Shown: piece after piece, positions 25,704-35,108 of the stretch
Position numbering within the stretch: position 1 is the first letter of the stretch
How the letters are laid out: every line of letters begins with the position of its first letter
NCBI RefSeq assembly: GCF_900110995.1
Contig: NZ_FOJF01000001.1
Location: 3,756,803-3,820,802 of the forward strand
Origin: Chitinophaga sp. YR573
Lineage (GTDB): Bacteria; Bacteroidota; Bacteroidia; Chitinophagales; Chitinophagaceae
Reading direction: 5' to 3'
DNA: 64,000 bases
Position numbers and translations under genes: made by a program
The notes under the pieces: generated by a model
The model's database searches: none
What the model saw: the letters and a program-made list of their open reading frames with translations, nothing else
What the model was told of the DNA's origin: nothing

Positions 25704-26738
25704 TTAAATATTTCGTATACCCTTTTGTACTAAAATAGACTTCCTGTAATCACTGGGCGTGCTACCTATTTCTCTTTTAAAGAGCTTGGAGAAGTAGGAC
25801 TGATCAGCGTATCCGACGCTGAGTGCAATATAGGCTACACTGTAATCTGGCAGACTTAATAAATGTTTAGCCATTTTTAAACGCTGTTGCTGTACATATA
25901 ACAACAGGGTCATACCACATTTTAGCTTAAACGCAGTTTCAAGAATATGTTCACTAATACCTATTTTAAAGGCGAGTTCATTGATGGGAAATACTTCTTC
26001 AGGAGAAGCATCTATCCTTATTATTAATGCTTCAATTTCTTTTTCGTAGAGATCTACCAGGAAAATTTCCCTGGATACCGGCATATCCAGCTGTTCCAGG
26101 TATAACAGGATGATATCGGTAATTCTGTTAGCATAATAAATAATACCCGCCTTCCCCCTCAGTAAAGAGTTTTTCATCTTATTCAGCTCGCTGTGTTCTG
26201 CCATACTGAAACGTCTTACAGGTAACATCTGGTGTAAGGGAGGCTGTAAATTTGTAGCTTCGATAAATACATGCAGCGGTGCATAATCACCGGTAAACTC
26301 TTCAAGGAAGTGTAATTTAGGGATGATATAAAAACAATGATATTTTTTACCTGCCAGTAAAGTCATAGAATATTTACTGCCACCAGGCATATAATGCAAA
26401 CACAGTTTCCCTTCTTTCAGATGAATACCACAACTTGTCCTGATATCCCCCAGCAACACACATTGCAGGGCCAGTAACGCCTTTGGTGCTACGAATAATA
26501 CTTCAACGTCCGACTGTGGTTCAAAATATTGCTCTTCGTAGATATGACCGGAAATATCCACCTGCTGGTTGATCATCACTCCCCATGGGCCACTGCTATA
26601 AGTAACTGAAGTATTGGCAAAAGGTAATTTGATATGTTTATACTGTGCGGGTAAATGAGCCGATATAGCAGTTTGTTGCTGCAAAAGAGGTGATAACTGA
26701 TAAGTAATCGTGAACATATATTTCAGGTTAACTGACAC
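25704..26738 (-). CDS. AraC-family transcriptional regulator
   Basis: 344 residues with the same architecture as its neighbour: sensor domain with KLPFANTSVTYSSGPWGVMINQQVDISGHIYEEQYF, and C-terminal HTH with LAFKIGISEHILETAFKLKCGMTLLLYVQQQRLKMAKHLL and VGYADQSYFSKLFKREIGSTPSDYR. The two share clear colinear motifs, so they are likely tandem duplicates that have diverged in ligand. Two tandem palindromes (26811-26837) lie about 75 bp upstream of the start and are candidate operators. Confidence 0.9.
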   Translation of the reverse strand: MSVNLKYMFTITYQLSPLLQQQTAISAHLPAQYKHIKLPFANTSVTYSSGPWGVMINQQVDISGHIYEEQYFEPQSDVEVLFVAPKALLALQCVLLGDIRTSCGIHLKEGKLCLHYMPGGSKYSMTLLAGKKYHCFYIIPKLHFLEEFTGDYAPLHVFIEATNLQPPLHQMLPVRRFSMAEHSELNKMKNSLLRGKAGIIYYANRITDIILLYLEQLDMPVSREIFLVDLYEKEIEALIIRIDASPEEVFPINELAFKIGISEHILETAFKLKCGMTLLLYVQQQRLKMAKHLLSLPDYSVAYIALSVGYADQSYFSKLFKREIGSTPSDYRKSILVQKGIRNI

Positions 26739-26810
26739 TTGGCTGGTGAGGCTTACATCCTGGCTACAATGTAAAAGTAGGTTTAATAAAATGGCTCGCT
26801 GAAATACCTT

Positions 26811-26837
26811 TCAATGTATTGACTGTCAATGTATTGA
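26811..26837. promoter_or_regulatory. Tandem 12-bp palindromes upstream of an AraC gene
   Basis: TCAATGTATTGA occurs at 26811-26822 and again at 26826-26837, 15 bp apart. Each is a near-perfect palindrome (TCAAT/ATTGA). The arrangement fits two dimers binding side by side. Confidence 0.5.
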
Positions 26838-26917
26838 TTGAGTAAAAACAGAAGGTGTTTTGTTGATGGGCTGGTAAAACACTTTACTAAATGCAGCTAT
26901 ACTGCCGTGGCTTATCA

Positions 26918-28441
26918 TTAGTACTCCCGTTCATACTTTTCCTTTAATATTTCTCCCAGTGGTTTCTTCTTTAGCTTGGCCTCTATCCATGCTGAAAAAT
27001 CAAACAGCTTCAATTGCTGCCGTTCATATTTATCTGTACGGATTTTATCAAAACTGGTATTGATCTTCTTCCACAATGCTAATCGTATAGTAGTAACAGC
27101 AGGAACTTCTCCACCACTCAGGAATTTGATCACCGTTCTTTCCAGTAAATAAGAGCGTTTACTATCCGGTTGCAGATGTCTCCGGAATGCACGTGTTTCA
27201 TACCGGATATATTCATAATTACCCAGCTCATATTGAATAAGCAGATGTACCAAACGAAAGGTACGATAGATAGGAAGAGAGCTGTATAAACTACTTTGTT
27301 GTAATACCTGGTCTATACAGTTATGTGCCTGATTAATATCATCATTGCCCAGATGGACCAATGCCTGATACAGATATATCTCTGCCTGCTTACCAATATC
27401 CAGCAGGTACATATTTTTCTGTAACGTAGACGCATACTGTTTTTGTAAAGTTAAGGCTGCTGAGAAGTTACCACTATCAATATAACTACCCAATTCATAA
27501 ATGAATAATAAGCGCTGTACCATTACTTCAAAATAAGCGCCATCATTTTTAAAGTGTCTTACTTTATCGAGAAAAGAGTGTAACGCTTTATAACGTTTGG
27601 CCGCGCGTAAACTATCCAGGATACCTTCTATCACTAACAGATGGTCTGCCGGTGTATCATCAAAAAGATAAGGATGTGTTTCAAAGAGGATTTCAAGATC
27701 ATGGAAGAGTTGCAATGCGGCAGTATAATCTCCTGTGATAAGGAAATAATGTGCTTTAAATAACAGATGTGTTTTTCTTACAGCAGGAGTAGCAGATGCA
27801 GCGAGAATCTCCTCTTGCGTTACCAGTCCGTCTAATACTTCCTGTTGACGCACACTTCTTGCCATACCCTGATACAGCAGGCGATGCCGGAGTGTTTCGT
27901 AAAGCGAAGTCTGTTCATGATGATGTTGTAATTTTTTTAAAGATAGGTTGATGTCTGCCTGTTTCTGTAACAGCGCAGCTTCTGGAAGGTCCGGGAAATT
28001 CAGTTGATTTAACAGACGGACCTCCTGTTGTTTTGACCATAATAGTAGTAGTTCATTTTCCCGTTCAATTGCAAGGCCCTGCATTTTTTGTAATTGTTTC
28101 AACGCTTCTTCATGCAGGGATCTTTCAAAAAGAATATCAGATTTCAGAATACCGGTAGTGATGATAGCCGTCTGATCCCGCTGAAGACGCAGATGCAGCA
28201 GGCAATCCAGCAGTATTTTATACAGGTATTTACTGCATACTTCATAACTGCTGCCTGCATGTTGCTGTAAAAATGCTTCTTTGATAGCAGCTGTATTTTT
28301 GAATGATTTTTTTTCCAGCAGGTCAAAGAGATGTACATAATCTTTACTGCCTTGTTGTAAGGATGTGTATAAACGAAAATATCTTTTCTCTGCTTTCGTA
28401 AGTGTATTTATAAGCCGGTTAAGCATATCAGCTTTGGCCAT
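26918..28441 (-). CDS. Conserved Bacteroidota hypothetical, helical-repeat protein
   Basis: 507 residues, nearly all helical. It opens MAKADMLNRLINTLTKAEKRYFRLYTSLQ, then KDYVHLFDLLEKK, a block I have seen at the start of an uncharacterised Bacteroidota family. Evenly spaced Leu/Ala/Tyr pairs (about 220-460) suggest TPR-like helical repeats. No signal peptide or membrane segment is seen, so it is probably cytoplasmic. It stands alone on the minus strand, divergent from the Sus operon that starts at 29149. Function unknown; scaffold or regulatory roles are only guesses. Confidence 0.75.
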   Translation of the reverse strand: MAKADMLNRLINTLTKAEKRYFRLYTSLQQGSKDYVHLFDLLEKKSFKNTAAIKEAFLQQHAGSSYEVCSKYLYKILLDCLLHLRLQRDQTAIITTGILKSDILFERSLHEEALKQLQKMQGLAIERENELLLLWSKQQEVRLLNQLNFPDLPEAALLQKQADINLSLKKLQHHHEQTSLYETLRHRLLYQGMARSVRQQEVLDGLVTQEEILAASATPAVRKTHLLFKAHYFLITGDYTAALQLFHDLEILFETHPYLFDDTPADHLLVIEGILDSLRAAKRYKALHSFLDKVRHFKNDGAYFEVMVQRLLFIYELGSYIDSGNFSAALTLQKQYASTLQKNMYLLDIGKQAEIYLYQALVHLGNDDINQAHNCIDQVLQQSSLYSSLPIYRTFRLVHLLIQYELGNYEYIRYETRAFRRHLQPDSKRSYLLERTVIKFLSGGEVPAVTTIRLALWKKINTSFDKIRTDKYERQQLKLFDFSAWIEAKLKKKPLGEILKEKYEREY

Positions 28442-29148
28442 AGGGTCTGCGATTTATGGTTGATGTACTCTACTGCGTCATTTCCGCAACGGGCAATGGC
28501 AATTATAGGCTTCGTTTACAATAACGTGATCAAACAAATAAAGTCAAAATAACGGATACTTTTATTAGGACTGTCTTATGCTATCTGTGCTTTTAATTTA
28601 CCGCTAATATAAAAACAGACTTGATTCATTATATCTTCTTCTTTCCTTTAGATTATCATTATTGTATTAGTTTTTAATAGTATTTGATTTGATTAATTGA
28701 TTGATAATTAATTTATTAGATGAATTATAAACCAGCTCATCCGGAAAAAAGTATCAGTTTGGGAATGTCTTTTGTAAAAGAAAAATGGCAAAAAAGTTAT
28801 GCCATGGGTCACTATATTTGAATCGAAAAGTGTTCCCGTTATAAGCCCTCAAATGGAAAAAGAGTATATCAATCAAAATTGCTGTAGCTGAAATCTAAGA
28901 CGAACAATTAACCGGTAACTTCAACACAATTTATTTTTTAACCTAAACATACATATACACCTTGATGAAAAGTTTACGCTAAATCGTTTTATAAGACGCC
29001 ATTCCGTATTGTCCACGTTATTGTAGCCACGGGTCAGGTTAGTGCTGTTTTCTCCCTTTACAAAGCACGGCAGCGTTCTTTCTATTCTCTTTTTTATGAT
29101 TTTGATGTAATCGATTACTGATGTAATCCCTGTTTAAAATATTTCACT
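28442..29148. other. 707-bp intergenic region and long leader of Sus operon 1
   Basis: No supported gene. It contains a perfect -7 box (28813-28820) with an inverted repeat just upstream (28785-28805), giving a predicted 5' leader of roughly 320 nt before the first SusC start. The leader contains a five-residue frame (ATG at about 28964, then TAA) and A+T-rich tracts; no riboswitch recognised. Confidence 0.45.
28785..28820 (+). promoter_or_regulatory. Candidate promoter and operator of Sus operon 1
   Basis: TATATTTG (28813-28820) is a perfect TAnnTTTG -7 box. Immediately upstream ATGGCA (28785-28790) and TGCCAT (28800-28805) form an inverted repeat with a 9-bp spacer in the -33 region, where an activator or repressor could bind. 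No -33 TTTG is present, which fits an activator-dependent promoter. Confidence 0.5.
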
Positions 29149-32025
29149 ATGCGTTCATTTGTACGGATCATAATCCCGTGCCTGACAGTGCTATGCCTTG
29201 CTATACCTGTATTGGGGCAGGATACCAGCCGGTCGGCCGCTGTTCAGCTCAAAGCTGATTCTATACCGTTGCAACGGGAAGATATTTATCCCTATGCCTC
29301 CCTGCAACAACTATTGAAAGGAAATGCTGCCGGCGTATATATCCAGGAACCCAGCGGGGAACCAGGTAGCGTTGGCAGCATCTTCCTGCGCGGTACTGCT
29401 ATTCCCTTCCTCAGCAGCAAAGATATTTATGAGGCTCAGCCTACTGTTATCCTGGATGGTATTCCTCTCATCATGGACCATCCGTTTACATTCGATATAC
29501 AGTCATTTGATTACAACCACCTGGGGCCTGCTACCAATCTTTTATCAGCCATTGATCTGAATAATATTGCTACTGTAGAAGTCGTGAAAGACTTTGGCCG
29601 GGCGGCCATCTATGGCCCACGTGCAGCAAATGGAGGCGTGATACTGATCACTACCAAAGCACCGGTAACAGGCCGGCGTAAGATCAGTTTCAACACTTAC
29701 TTCGGTATCGTGCAACGCCCCGGTATCTTTACTACCAACGCGAAGTTTGAGAATGATTTTCGTCAGAAATTCTACGATAAATATGCTACTACAGAACAAC
29801 AGCAGACCTATCCGCTGTACCTGAGGGACTCTACCAACTCTGCTTATTATGGTCCTTCCAACTGGACAGACCTCTACTATAAAAATAAACCTGTCTATGG
29901 TGTAAATGCAAGCCTGTCGAGCGGCACAGACCGCGCTAACTTTATGTTTGCTGCGGGTAATCAACGCTCTTCCAATTCAGCGGACAATACCCGTATGGAC
30001 CGCTACAATGCGATGTTTGAAATCAACATGGTGCCCTTGCATAATTTCACCGTCTCTGCTATGATCAGCGCCTCCCGCCTGGAGCGTAAACGTAATACCT
30101 GGCTGCGCGACCGCTTTGCTGAAATGCAATACCTGCCGGATCTCAGCAATCCGTTAGCACCTAACAAACAATTGTACGGGCAATATCTGCACGAATACAC
30201 GAAATCATTTGATGATAATAAAACCAATGAAGTAAGCGGATATTTCAAGCTGAATGTAACGATAGCAGACGACTTTCACTTTAACTCGAACTTCGGATTC
30301 GATTATAATGAAGGTGTACGCGATGTGTTCTACCCCAGCACGCTACTGGAAACAGTGAATTATTTGTCTAATTACTTCGGGTATAATCAACGCGTATACT
30401 TCAACAATACACTCACCTATCATCATAAAGGTCTTACAATAGAAGGCGGAGAAGTGTTCCAGTCGGATTATAACCGCTATAACTATGCCTACGCATACAA
30501 AGGTCCAAATGACCTGATCCGCATCAACCTTTTGTATTCAGATAACACACAAAGTAATTACCTCTCGCCTAAATCATTTAATCATGCGCTCATCTTTTCA
30601 TTCATGGATAAACAGCGGCATCGCCTGTTATCCTTCTACGGACGCATGGCCTATAACTACAATGATAAGCTGGACTTCTCCGTATTAATGCGTGCAGATG
30701 GTTCTTCCAGCGCGCAACCTGATAACTGGTGGATGTATTCACCCACCTTTACCGCGGGCCTCAACCTTAAAAACACCTGGCTAAAGGATTACAACAATAT
30801 CAATAACCTGCGACTGCATGCCAGCTGGGGAAGAGTAGGCAGACTGCTACCTGACGATCGCTTCGGGGAAGGGCCACAATACACATCCGACCTTTCATTC
30901 AGTAATAACCCCGTACGCTTTTCCTACAACGGGTTTCCGGGTATCAGTCGTGCCTACTCATCCGGATATATTGGCTATGGTATCACCTGGCCTTATACAG
31001 ACCAGCTGGATATTGGTGCAGATGCTTCTTTTCTGAGTAACCGTATAAACGCGTCATTGGATGTGTACAATAAGATCGATAACAACATGATCTTAGGTGT
31101 ACCCTTCTCCGCAGAATACGGTTATACCTCTCAGTTTAAAAACGGGATGAAAGTACGTAACCAGGGAATTGATTTGTCTGTACAGGCATCTGTGTTACCA
31201 CGTAACAGCAAATTGCAATGGGTGCCCGGGATCAATCTAAATTACAACCGCAACACTTTACTGGCATTACCCGGTGGATTACAACAACTGGTAGTAGGGG
31301 ACAAACTCTTACAGGTAGGTCATTCTATAGATCAATACTGGGTATTGCAAAACGAAGGTATCTATAACAGGGATTCCGATATCCCCGTAAATCATACTAC
31401 CGGAAAACAACTGAATTATAAAGGTATTCCCATACTGGCAGGAGATCCCAGGTGGAAAGACCTGAATAATGATAATATCATCGATGATAAGGATAAGACC
31501 CTGAAAGGACATGTAATGCCCGTTGTATCCGGTGGATTCTCCAACGATATCTACTGGCGTGGTTTCACATTAGGTGTTTCTTTTTACTACGCACTGGGCC
31601 GCAAAATCATGAATGCGGAAATGGCTAACCACTTTGATTTTATTAACCGGGAAGGAAAGATAGATATGAGCGCCGTGAAAGAAATTACCTTCTGGAGTAA
31701 AGCCGGTAATTACGATAAATACCCTGTATATAATCCCTGGAGTACAGTAGATGCTTATCGTACCGATCAGGATCTCTTCCTGGAAAACGGCTCTTTCCTG
31801 AAACTGCGTAACCTCTCCCTGCAATATGATTTATCACGGGCTAAATGGTGGAAACGTAAATACGCACTGACTAAGTTCATTGTATACGCAACAGCCAGTA
31901 ATCTCTTTACCATCACGCCGTATACCGGTGGTGATCCTGAACTGACAGACTACAACGGTTTTGATACAGGCTACGGATTACCGATCCCTAAAACATATAC
32001 CATCGGGTTAAAAATGGATTTATAA
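29149..32025 (+). CDS. SusC-type TonB-dependent outer-membrane transporter, short form
   Basis: 958 residues with signal peptide MRSFVRIIIPCLTVLCLAIPVLGQ. The plug domain begins by residue ~45: YASLQQLLKGNAAGVYIQEPSGEPGSVGSIFLRG and VVKDFGRAAIYGPRAANGGVILITTK, the SusC plug signature. The carboxypeptidase-regulatory-like domain that normally precedes the plug is absent, unlike the SusC at 36306. The barrel fills the rest and ends YTIGLKMDL. It imports a ligand captured by its SusD partner, powered by TonB. The stop codon overlaps the SusD start by 1 base (TAATG). Confidence 0.92.
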   Translation: MRSFVRIIIPCLTVLCLAIPVLGQDTSRSAAVQLKADSIPLQREDIYPYASLQQLLKGNAAGVYIQEPSGEPGSVGSIFLRGTAIPFLSSKDIYEAQPTVILDGIPLIMDHPFTFDIQSFDYNHLGPATNLLSAIDLNNIATVEVVKDFGRAAIYGPRAANGGVILITTKAPVTGRRKISFNTYFGIVQRPGIFTTNAKFENDFRQKFYDKYATTEQQQTYPLYLRDSTNSAYYGPSNWTDLYYKNKPVYGVNASLSSGTDRANFMFAAGNQRSSNSADNTRMDRYNAMFEINMVPLHNFTVSAMISASRLERKRNTWLRDRFAEMQYLPDLSNPLAPNKQLYGQYLHEYTKSFDDNKTNEVSGYFKLNVTIADDFHFNSNFGFDYNEGVRDVFYPSTLLETVNYLSNYFGYNQRVYFNNTLTYHHKGLTIEGGEVFQSDYNRYNYAYAYKGPNDLIRINLLYSDNTQSNYLSPKSFNHALIFSFMDKQRHRLLSFYGRMAYNYNDKLDFSVLMRADGSSSAQPDNWWMYSPTFTAGLNLKNTWLKDYNNINNLRLHASWGRVGRLLPDDRFGEGPQYTSDLSFSNNPVRFSYNGFPGISRAYSSGYIGYGITWPYTDQLDIGADASFLSNRINASLDVYNKIDNNMILGVPFSAEYGYTSQFKNGMKVRNQGIDLSVQASVLPRNSKLQWVPGINLNYNRNTLLALPGGLQQLVVGDKLLQVGHSIDQYWVLQNEGIYNRDSDIPVNHTTGKQLNYKGIPILAGDPRWKDLNNDNIIDDKDKTLKGHVMPVVSGGFSNDIYWRGFTLGVSFYYALGRKIMNAEMANHFDFINREGKIDMSAVKEITFWSKAGNYDKYPVYNPWSTVDAYRTDQDLFLENGSFLKLRNLSLQYDLSRAKWWKRKYALTKFIVYATASNLFTITPYTGGDPELTDYNGFDTGYGLPIPKTYTIGLKMDL

Positions 32026-33527
32026 TGAAGCACCTACTGATATTTACATTACTCTTCTTTACCAGCTGTAAAAAACTGCTGGATATCAACTCCTCTCATG
32101 CAGTATCAGAGGCTAACTTCTGGAACTCCCATGAAGATACCCGCACAGCGCTGATAGGTGTGTATGGTCTGATGCGTGCTGCTATGGCAGATAACAATGC
32201 CTGGTGGATGTATGGAGAGCTGCGGGATGGGGATTTCTCCGCCCTGCAACGGCAGGATATGAAAGCTATCATTCGTGGTGATCTGCGTGCTGCTTATCCG
32301 CTGTTGCAATCCTTGTCGAACTGGCGCCGGTTTTATGCCGTTATCAATGCAGCTAACATGTTTCTTGAACATGTTAGTGATGTAAAAGCGCGTGACCCTA
32401 AATATTCTGAACAGAATATGCGGGTAGACATCGCACAGATGCGTTTCATGCGTGCTTACGCTTATTTTTTCATGGTATCTGTATGGGGAGATGTGCCATT
32501 AATCACTACTTCTCATGATGGTGAATTTCAAAATAAACCACGGGAAAATCAGCAGACAGTCATGGCTTTTGTAGAGAAAGAAATGTTGCAGTCTGCCGCT
32601 GACCTGCCTTATAGATACAGCACCGACGATCCTCAGCAATCCGGTAGCTACTATAATGAAACAAGTACACGCTGGTCCGGGGTACTGGCGCGCAAGCTCA
32701 CCGCTTATGCTATACTGGCGCATGTAGCTGCCTGGGAAGGCAAATACGTGGATGCTTCTGTATATGGTCAGTTTGTGCTGGACAACTACTCCAAAGCAGG
32801 TAGTTATTATCTCAGTACGGAAGACCTTACCCGTTCCAACGGTTTCTTTAAATGGAAACAGGATAATCATATACTGGGATTCAACTTCGACTGGGGCCAT
32901 GTAGATGCTACCTTTTCCGGTCACCTGGAAGAAATGACCCTGGCAAAGCCCGTGATAGATAAAGCCCTGCCGGATATCTATGTGATTAAGGATACTATTC
33001 TTTCCGTATTTGATCAGCCACTGGATGAACGGTTTAGTTTAGATACACTAACGGGCGCGCCTACATCAACAAGATATTTCGCGAACTTCAACAGTCAGGT
33101 ACCCATCTTCAATAAAGTAAAAGTGATTCAGGATGGTAATACTGCCGACCCTACTTTCAGGATCTTCTCCAGCACCATCATCATCACCCGTCTGGAAAAT
33201 ATTACACTGTTACAGGCAGAAGCACTGGCTGTGATAGGGCAGCAACAGAGAGCAATTGATCTCCTCAATACCATCAGGGACTTACGCAGAATAAAACGAT
33301 ACGACCAGGGCCGTGAAGGAGACCTGATAGATGCCATCTTCAGAGAACGGCGTAAAGAGCTGATGGGAGAAGGCTGGCGCTGGTTCGACCTCATTCGTTA
33401 TAATAAGATCAAACAAAATGATCCTGCCTTTTTGCAGCTGATCGCAAGCGGGGGTATCTACTGGCCTGTAGCAGATGAGATCATCACACAAAATCCATTG
33501 ATCAAACAAAATCCTTACTGGCAATGA
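32025..33527 (+). CDS. SusD/RagB-family surface lipoprotein
   Basis: 500 residues. Lipoprotein signal MKHLLIFTLLFFTSCKK. SusD features are the N-terminal LLDINSSHAVSEANFW, TALIGVYGLMR, the TPR-rich core (MRFMRAYAYFFMVSVWGDVPLI), and the C-terminal signature NTIRDLRRIKRYDQG...IDAIFRERRKELMGEGWRWFDLIRYNK. It sits on the cell surface as a lid over its SusC partner and binds the nutrient. Translation is coupled to SusC by a TAATG overlap, and its end overlaps the fasciclin gene by 4 bases. Confidence 0.94.
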   Translation: MKHLLIFTLLFFTSCKKLLDINSSHAVSEANFWNSHEDTRTALIGVYGLMRAAMADNNAWWMYGELRDGDFSALQRQDMKAIIRGDLRAAYPLLQSLSNWRRFYAVINAANMFLEHVSDVKARDPKYSEQNMRVDIAQMRFMRAYAYFFMVSVWGDVPLITTSHDGEFQNKPRENQQTVMAFVEKEMLQSAADLPYRYSTDDPQQSGSYYNETSTRWSGVLARKLTAYAILAHVAAWEGKYVDASVYGQFVLDNYSKAGSYYLSTEDLTRSNGFFKWKQDNHILGFNFDWGHVDATFSGHLEEMTLAKPVIDKALPDIYVIKDTILSVFDQPLDERFSLDTLTGAPTSTRYFANFNSQVPIFNKVKVIQDGNTADPTFRIFSSTIIITRLENITLLQAEALAVIGQQQRAIDLLNTIRDLRRIKRYDQGREGDLIDAIFRERRKELMGEGWRWFDLIRYNKIKQNDPAFLQLIASGGIYWPVADEIITQNPLIKQNPYWQ

Positions 33528-35098
33528 TAAAAATGATAAGACTAGCGCTGCTGGCAGTCGTCCTGTTATACGCAGGATGTAAAAAGGATAGAGGATATTA
33601 TGATTACCAGAATCAGCTGAAAAAGTATGATGGTAATACCTACGATTTCCTGAAAACGCAACAGCAGTATGATTCCTTTCTGCTGGCAATAGACCGGGTA
33701 CAGTTGACTGATAGTATCAGGTCCGGTGCTTATACCGTGTTTGCACCTTCAGATGCAAGTTTCAAACAGGCTATCGATAATATGAATACACTGCGTACTA
33801 TACAAGGTCGTGCCTTAATGAATATTGGTACTGTGCCTTATGAGCAACTGGATTCCCTGGTGTGCCGGTATATCGTTCGTGGTAAAGTATTATCCGACAG
33901 TATGCAGTTACAGGATGGTATCAACCTGCCTGCTATACGATATGGATATACGATGCATGGTAAACTTAATCGCACGGATGCGGAAGGAAATGTAAAAGGT
34001 GGTCCGGGTGTAATCACATACAGCGATACCAAAGAAGTGATCTATACCAACCGTTGGAGCAATGCCAGTACGGTAGCGATTGATATCAGCACTAACAACG
34101 GACTGGTAAATATCCTGGAGAAAGATCACATGTTTGGCTTTGATGAATTCATTCCACGAATGAATCCTACCACTTCTTCTCCCTGGAATGCAGATGCGTT
34201 TTTTATTCCGGGTAGCATAGGACTGGAACAGTACAACCGTGGTGGTAACAGGGTTGCTTACCTGGATTTTTCAGGTGGCAACTATGGTGGTCAATACCGC
34301 CCTGCTGAAGAGGTAGACGTCACTACTGCTGATGAGGGAGGCTTTAAAGTGGGCTGGACAGAAACCGGTGAATGGATGTTATACACTGTGAATGTAACAG
34401 AAACCGGCAACTATGGGATGATGCTCCGTTATGGCAGTGGCGGTGATAATGGTCGTTTGCATATAGAACTGGATAACAATGTGGTCATCGGCAGTATGTT
34501 GATATTGCCTGCTACAGGCGGTTATGCCACTTATAAAGATGTTACGGCTACCGTACAGCTAACAGCAGGTAAACACCTGTTAAAGGTGTACTATGATTTC
34601 GCAAACTTTGATCTCCGCTTCCTCAAATTTGTACCTGTTAACCGGCCAATGCCTATTCCCGGAGTAATTACACTGGAAGATTATGATACGGGTGGGGAAG
34701 GAGTCGGTTATCATGATAATGATGCCAATAATGCCGGTGGCAGATGGCGGCCATCCGAAGGGGTTGATATAGACTACTCCCGTAATGAAGGTGGCGGTTA
34801 CCAGGTGGGTTGGACAAACGATGGTGAATGGATGAACTATACAGTAGATGTAAAAGAAACAGGGTTTTATACCGCGGCTACATTAATGGGATCACCTAAT
34901 AATGATAGGAAATTCCATATAGAGTTTGATGGGCAGAATGTATCAGGGATTGTAAATGTACCTAACACCTCGGACTATCATAGACGCCAGTATGTAACTG
35001 CTACGGTATATCTCACCAAAGGTATTCACGTAATGCGCTTTTTTGAAGATACCGGTGGATACGATGTGAAGTCTGTCACCTTCAAACCACTGAATTAA
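33524..35098 (+). CDS. Surface lipoprotein: fasciclin domain plus two CBM6-like modules
   Basis: 524 residues; lipidation signal ends LLYAGCKKD. Residues ~38-205 are a fasciclin (FAS1) domain: YDSFLLAIDRVQL, GAYTVFAPSDASFKQAI and LVNILEKDHMFGFDE. Two similar modules follow (about 225-355 and 385-520), each with a GGNR/GGEG-x-GYhD start, GGFKVGWTETGEWMLYTVNV or GGYQVGWTNDGEWMNYTVDV, and a terminal FLKF/VTFKP strand, typical of CBM6-type carbohydrate binding. The product is probably a cell-surface glycan-binding protein for the SusC/D pair upstream. An internal ATG at 33533 gives an alternative, cleaner signal peptide. Confidence 0.85.
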   Translation: MIKMIRLALLAVVLLYAGCKKDRGYYDYQNQLKKYDGNTYDFLKTQQQYDSFLLAIDRVQLTDSIRSGAYTVFAPSDASFKQAIDNMNTLRTIQGRALMNIGTVPYEQLDSLVCRYIVRGKVLSDSMQLQDGINLPAIRYGYTMHGKLNRTDAEGNVKGGPGVITYSDTKEVIYTNRWSNASTVAIDISTNNGLVNILEKDHMFGFDEFIPRMNPTTSSPWNADAFFIPGSIGLEQYNRGGNRVAYLDFSGGNYGGQYRPAEEVDVTTADEGGFKVGWTETGEWMLYTVNVTETGNYGMMLRYGSGGDNGRLHIELDNNVVIGSMLILPATGGYATYKDVTATVQLTAGKHLLKVYYDFANFDLRFLKFVPVNRPMPIPGVITLEDYDTGGEGVGYHDNDANNAGGRWRPSEGVDIDYSRNEGGGYQVGWTNDGEWMNYTVDVKETGFYTAATLMGSPNNDRKFHIEFDGQNVSGIVNVPNTSDYHRRQYVTATVYLTKGIHVMRFFEDTGGYDVKSVTFKPLN

Positions 35099-35108
35099 AA
35101 AGAGACCA

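Noticed and set aside
28966..29030. Short open stretch on the minus strand in the Sus leader (reads like NVDNTEWRLIKRFS)
   Set aside because: Too short, without start or neighbours; could be chance or a tiny remnant.
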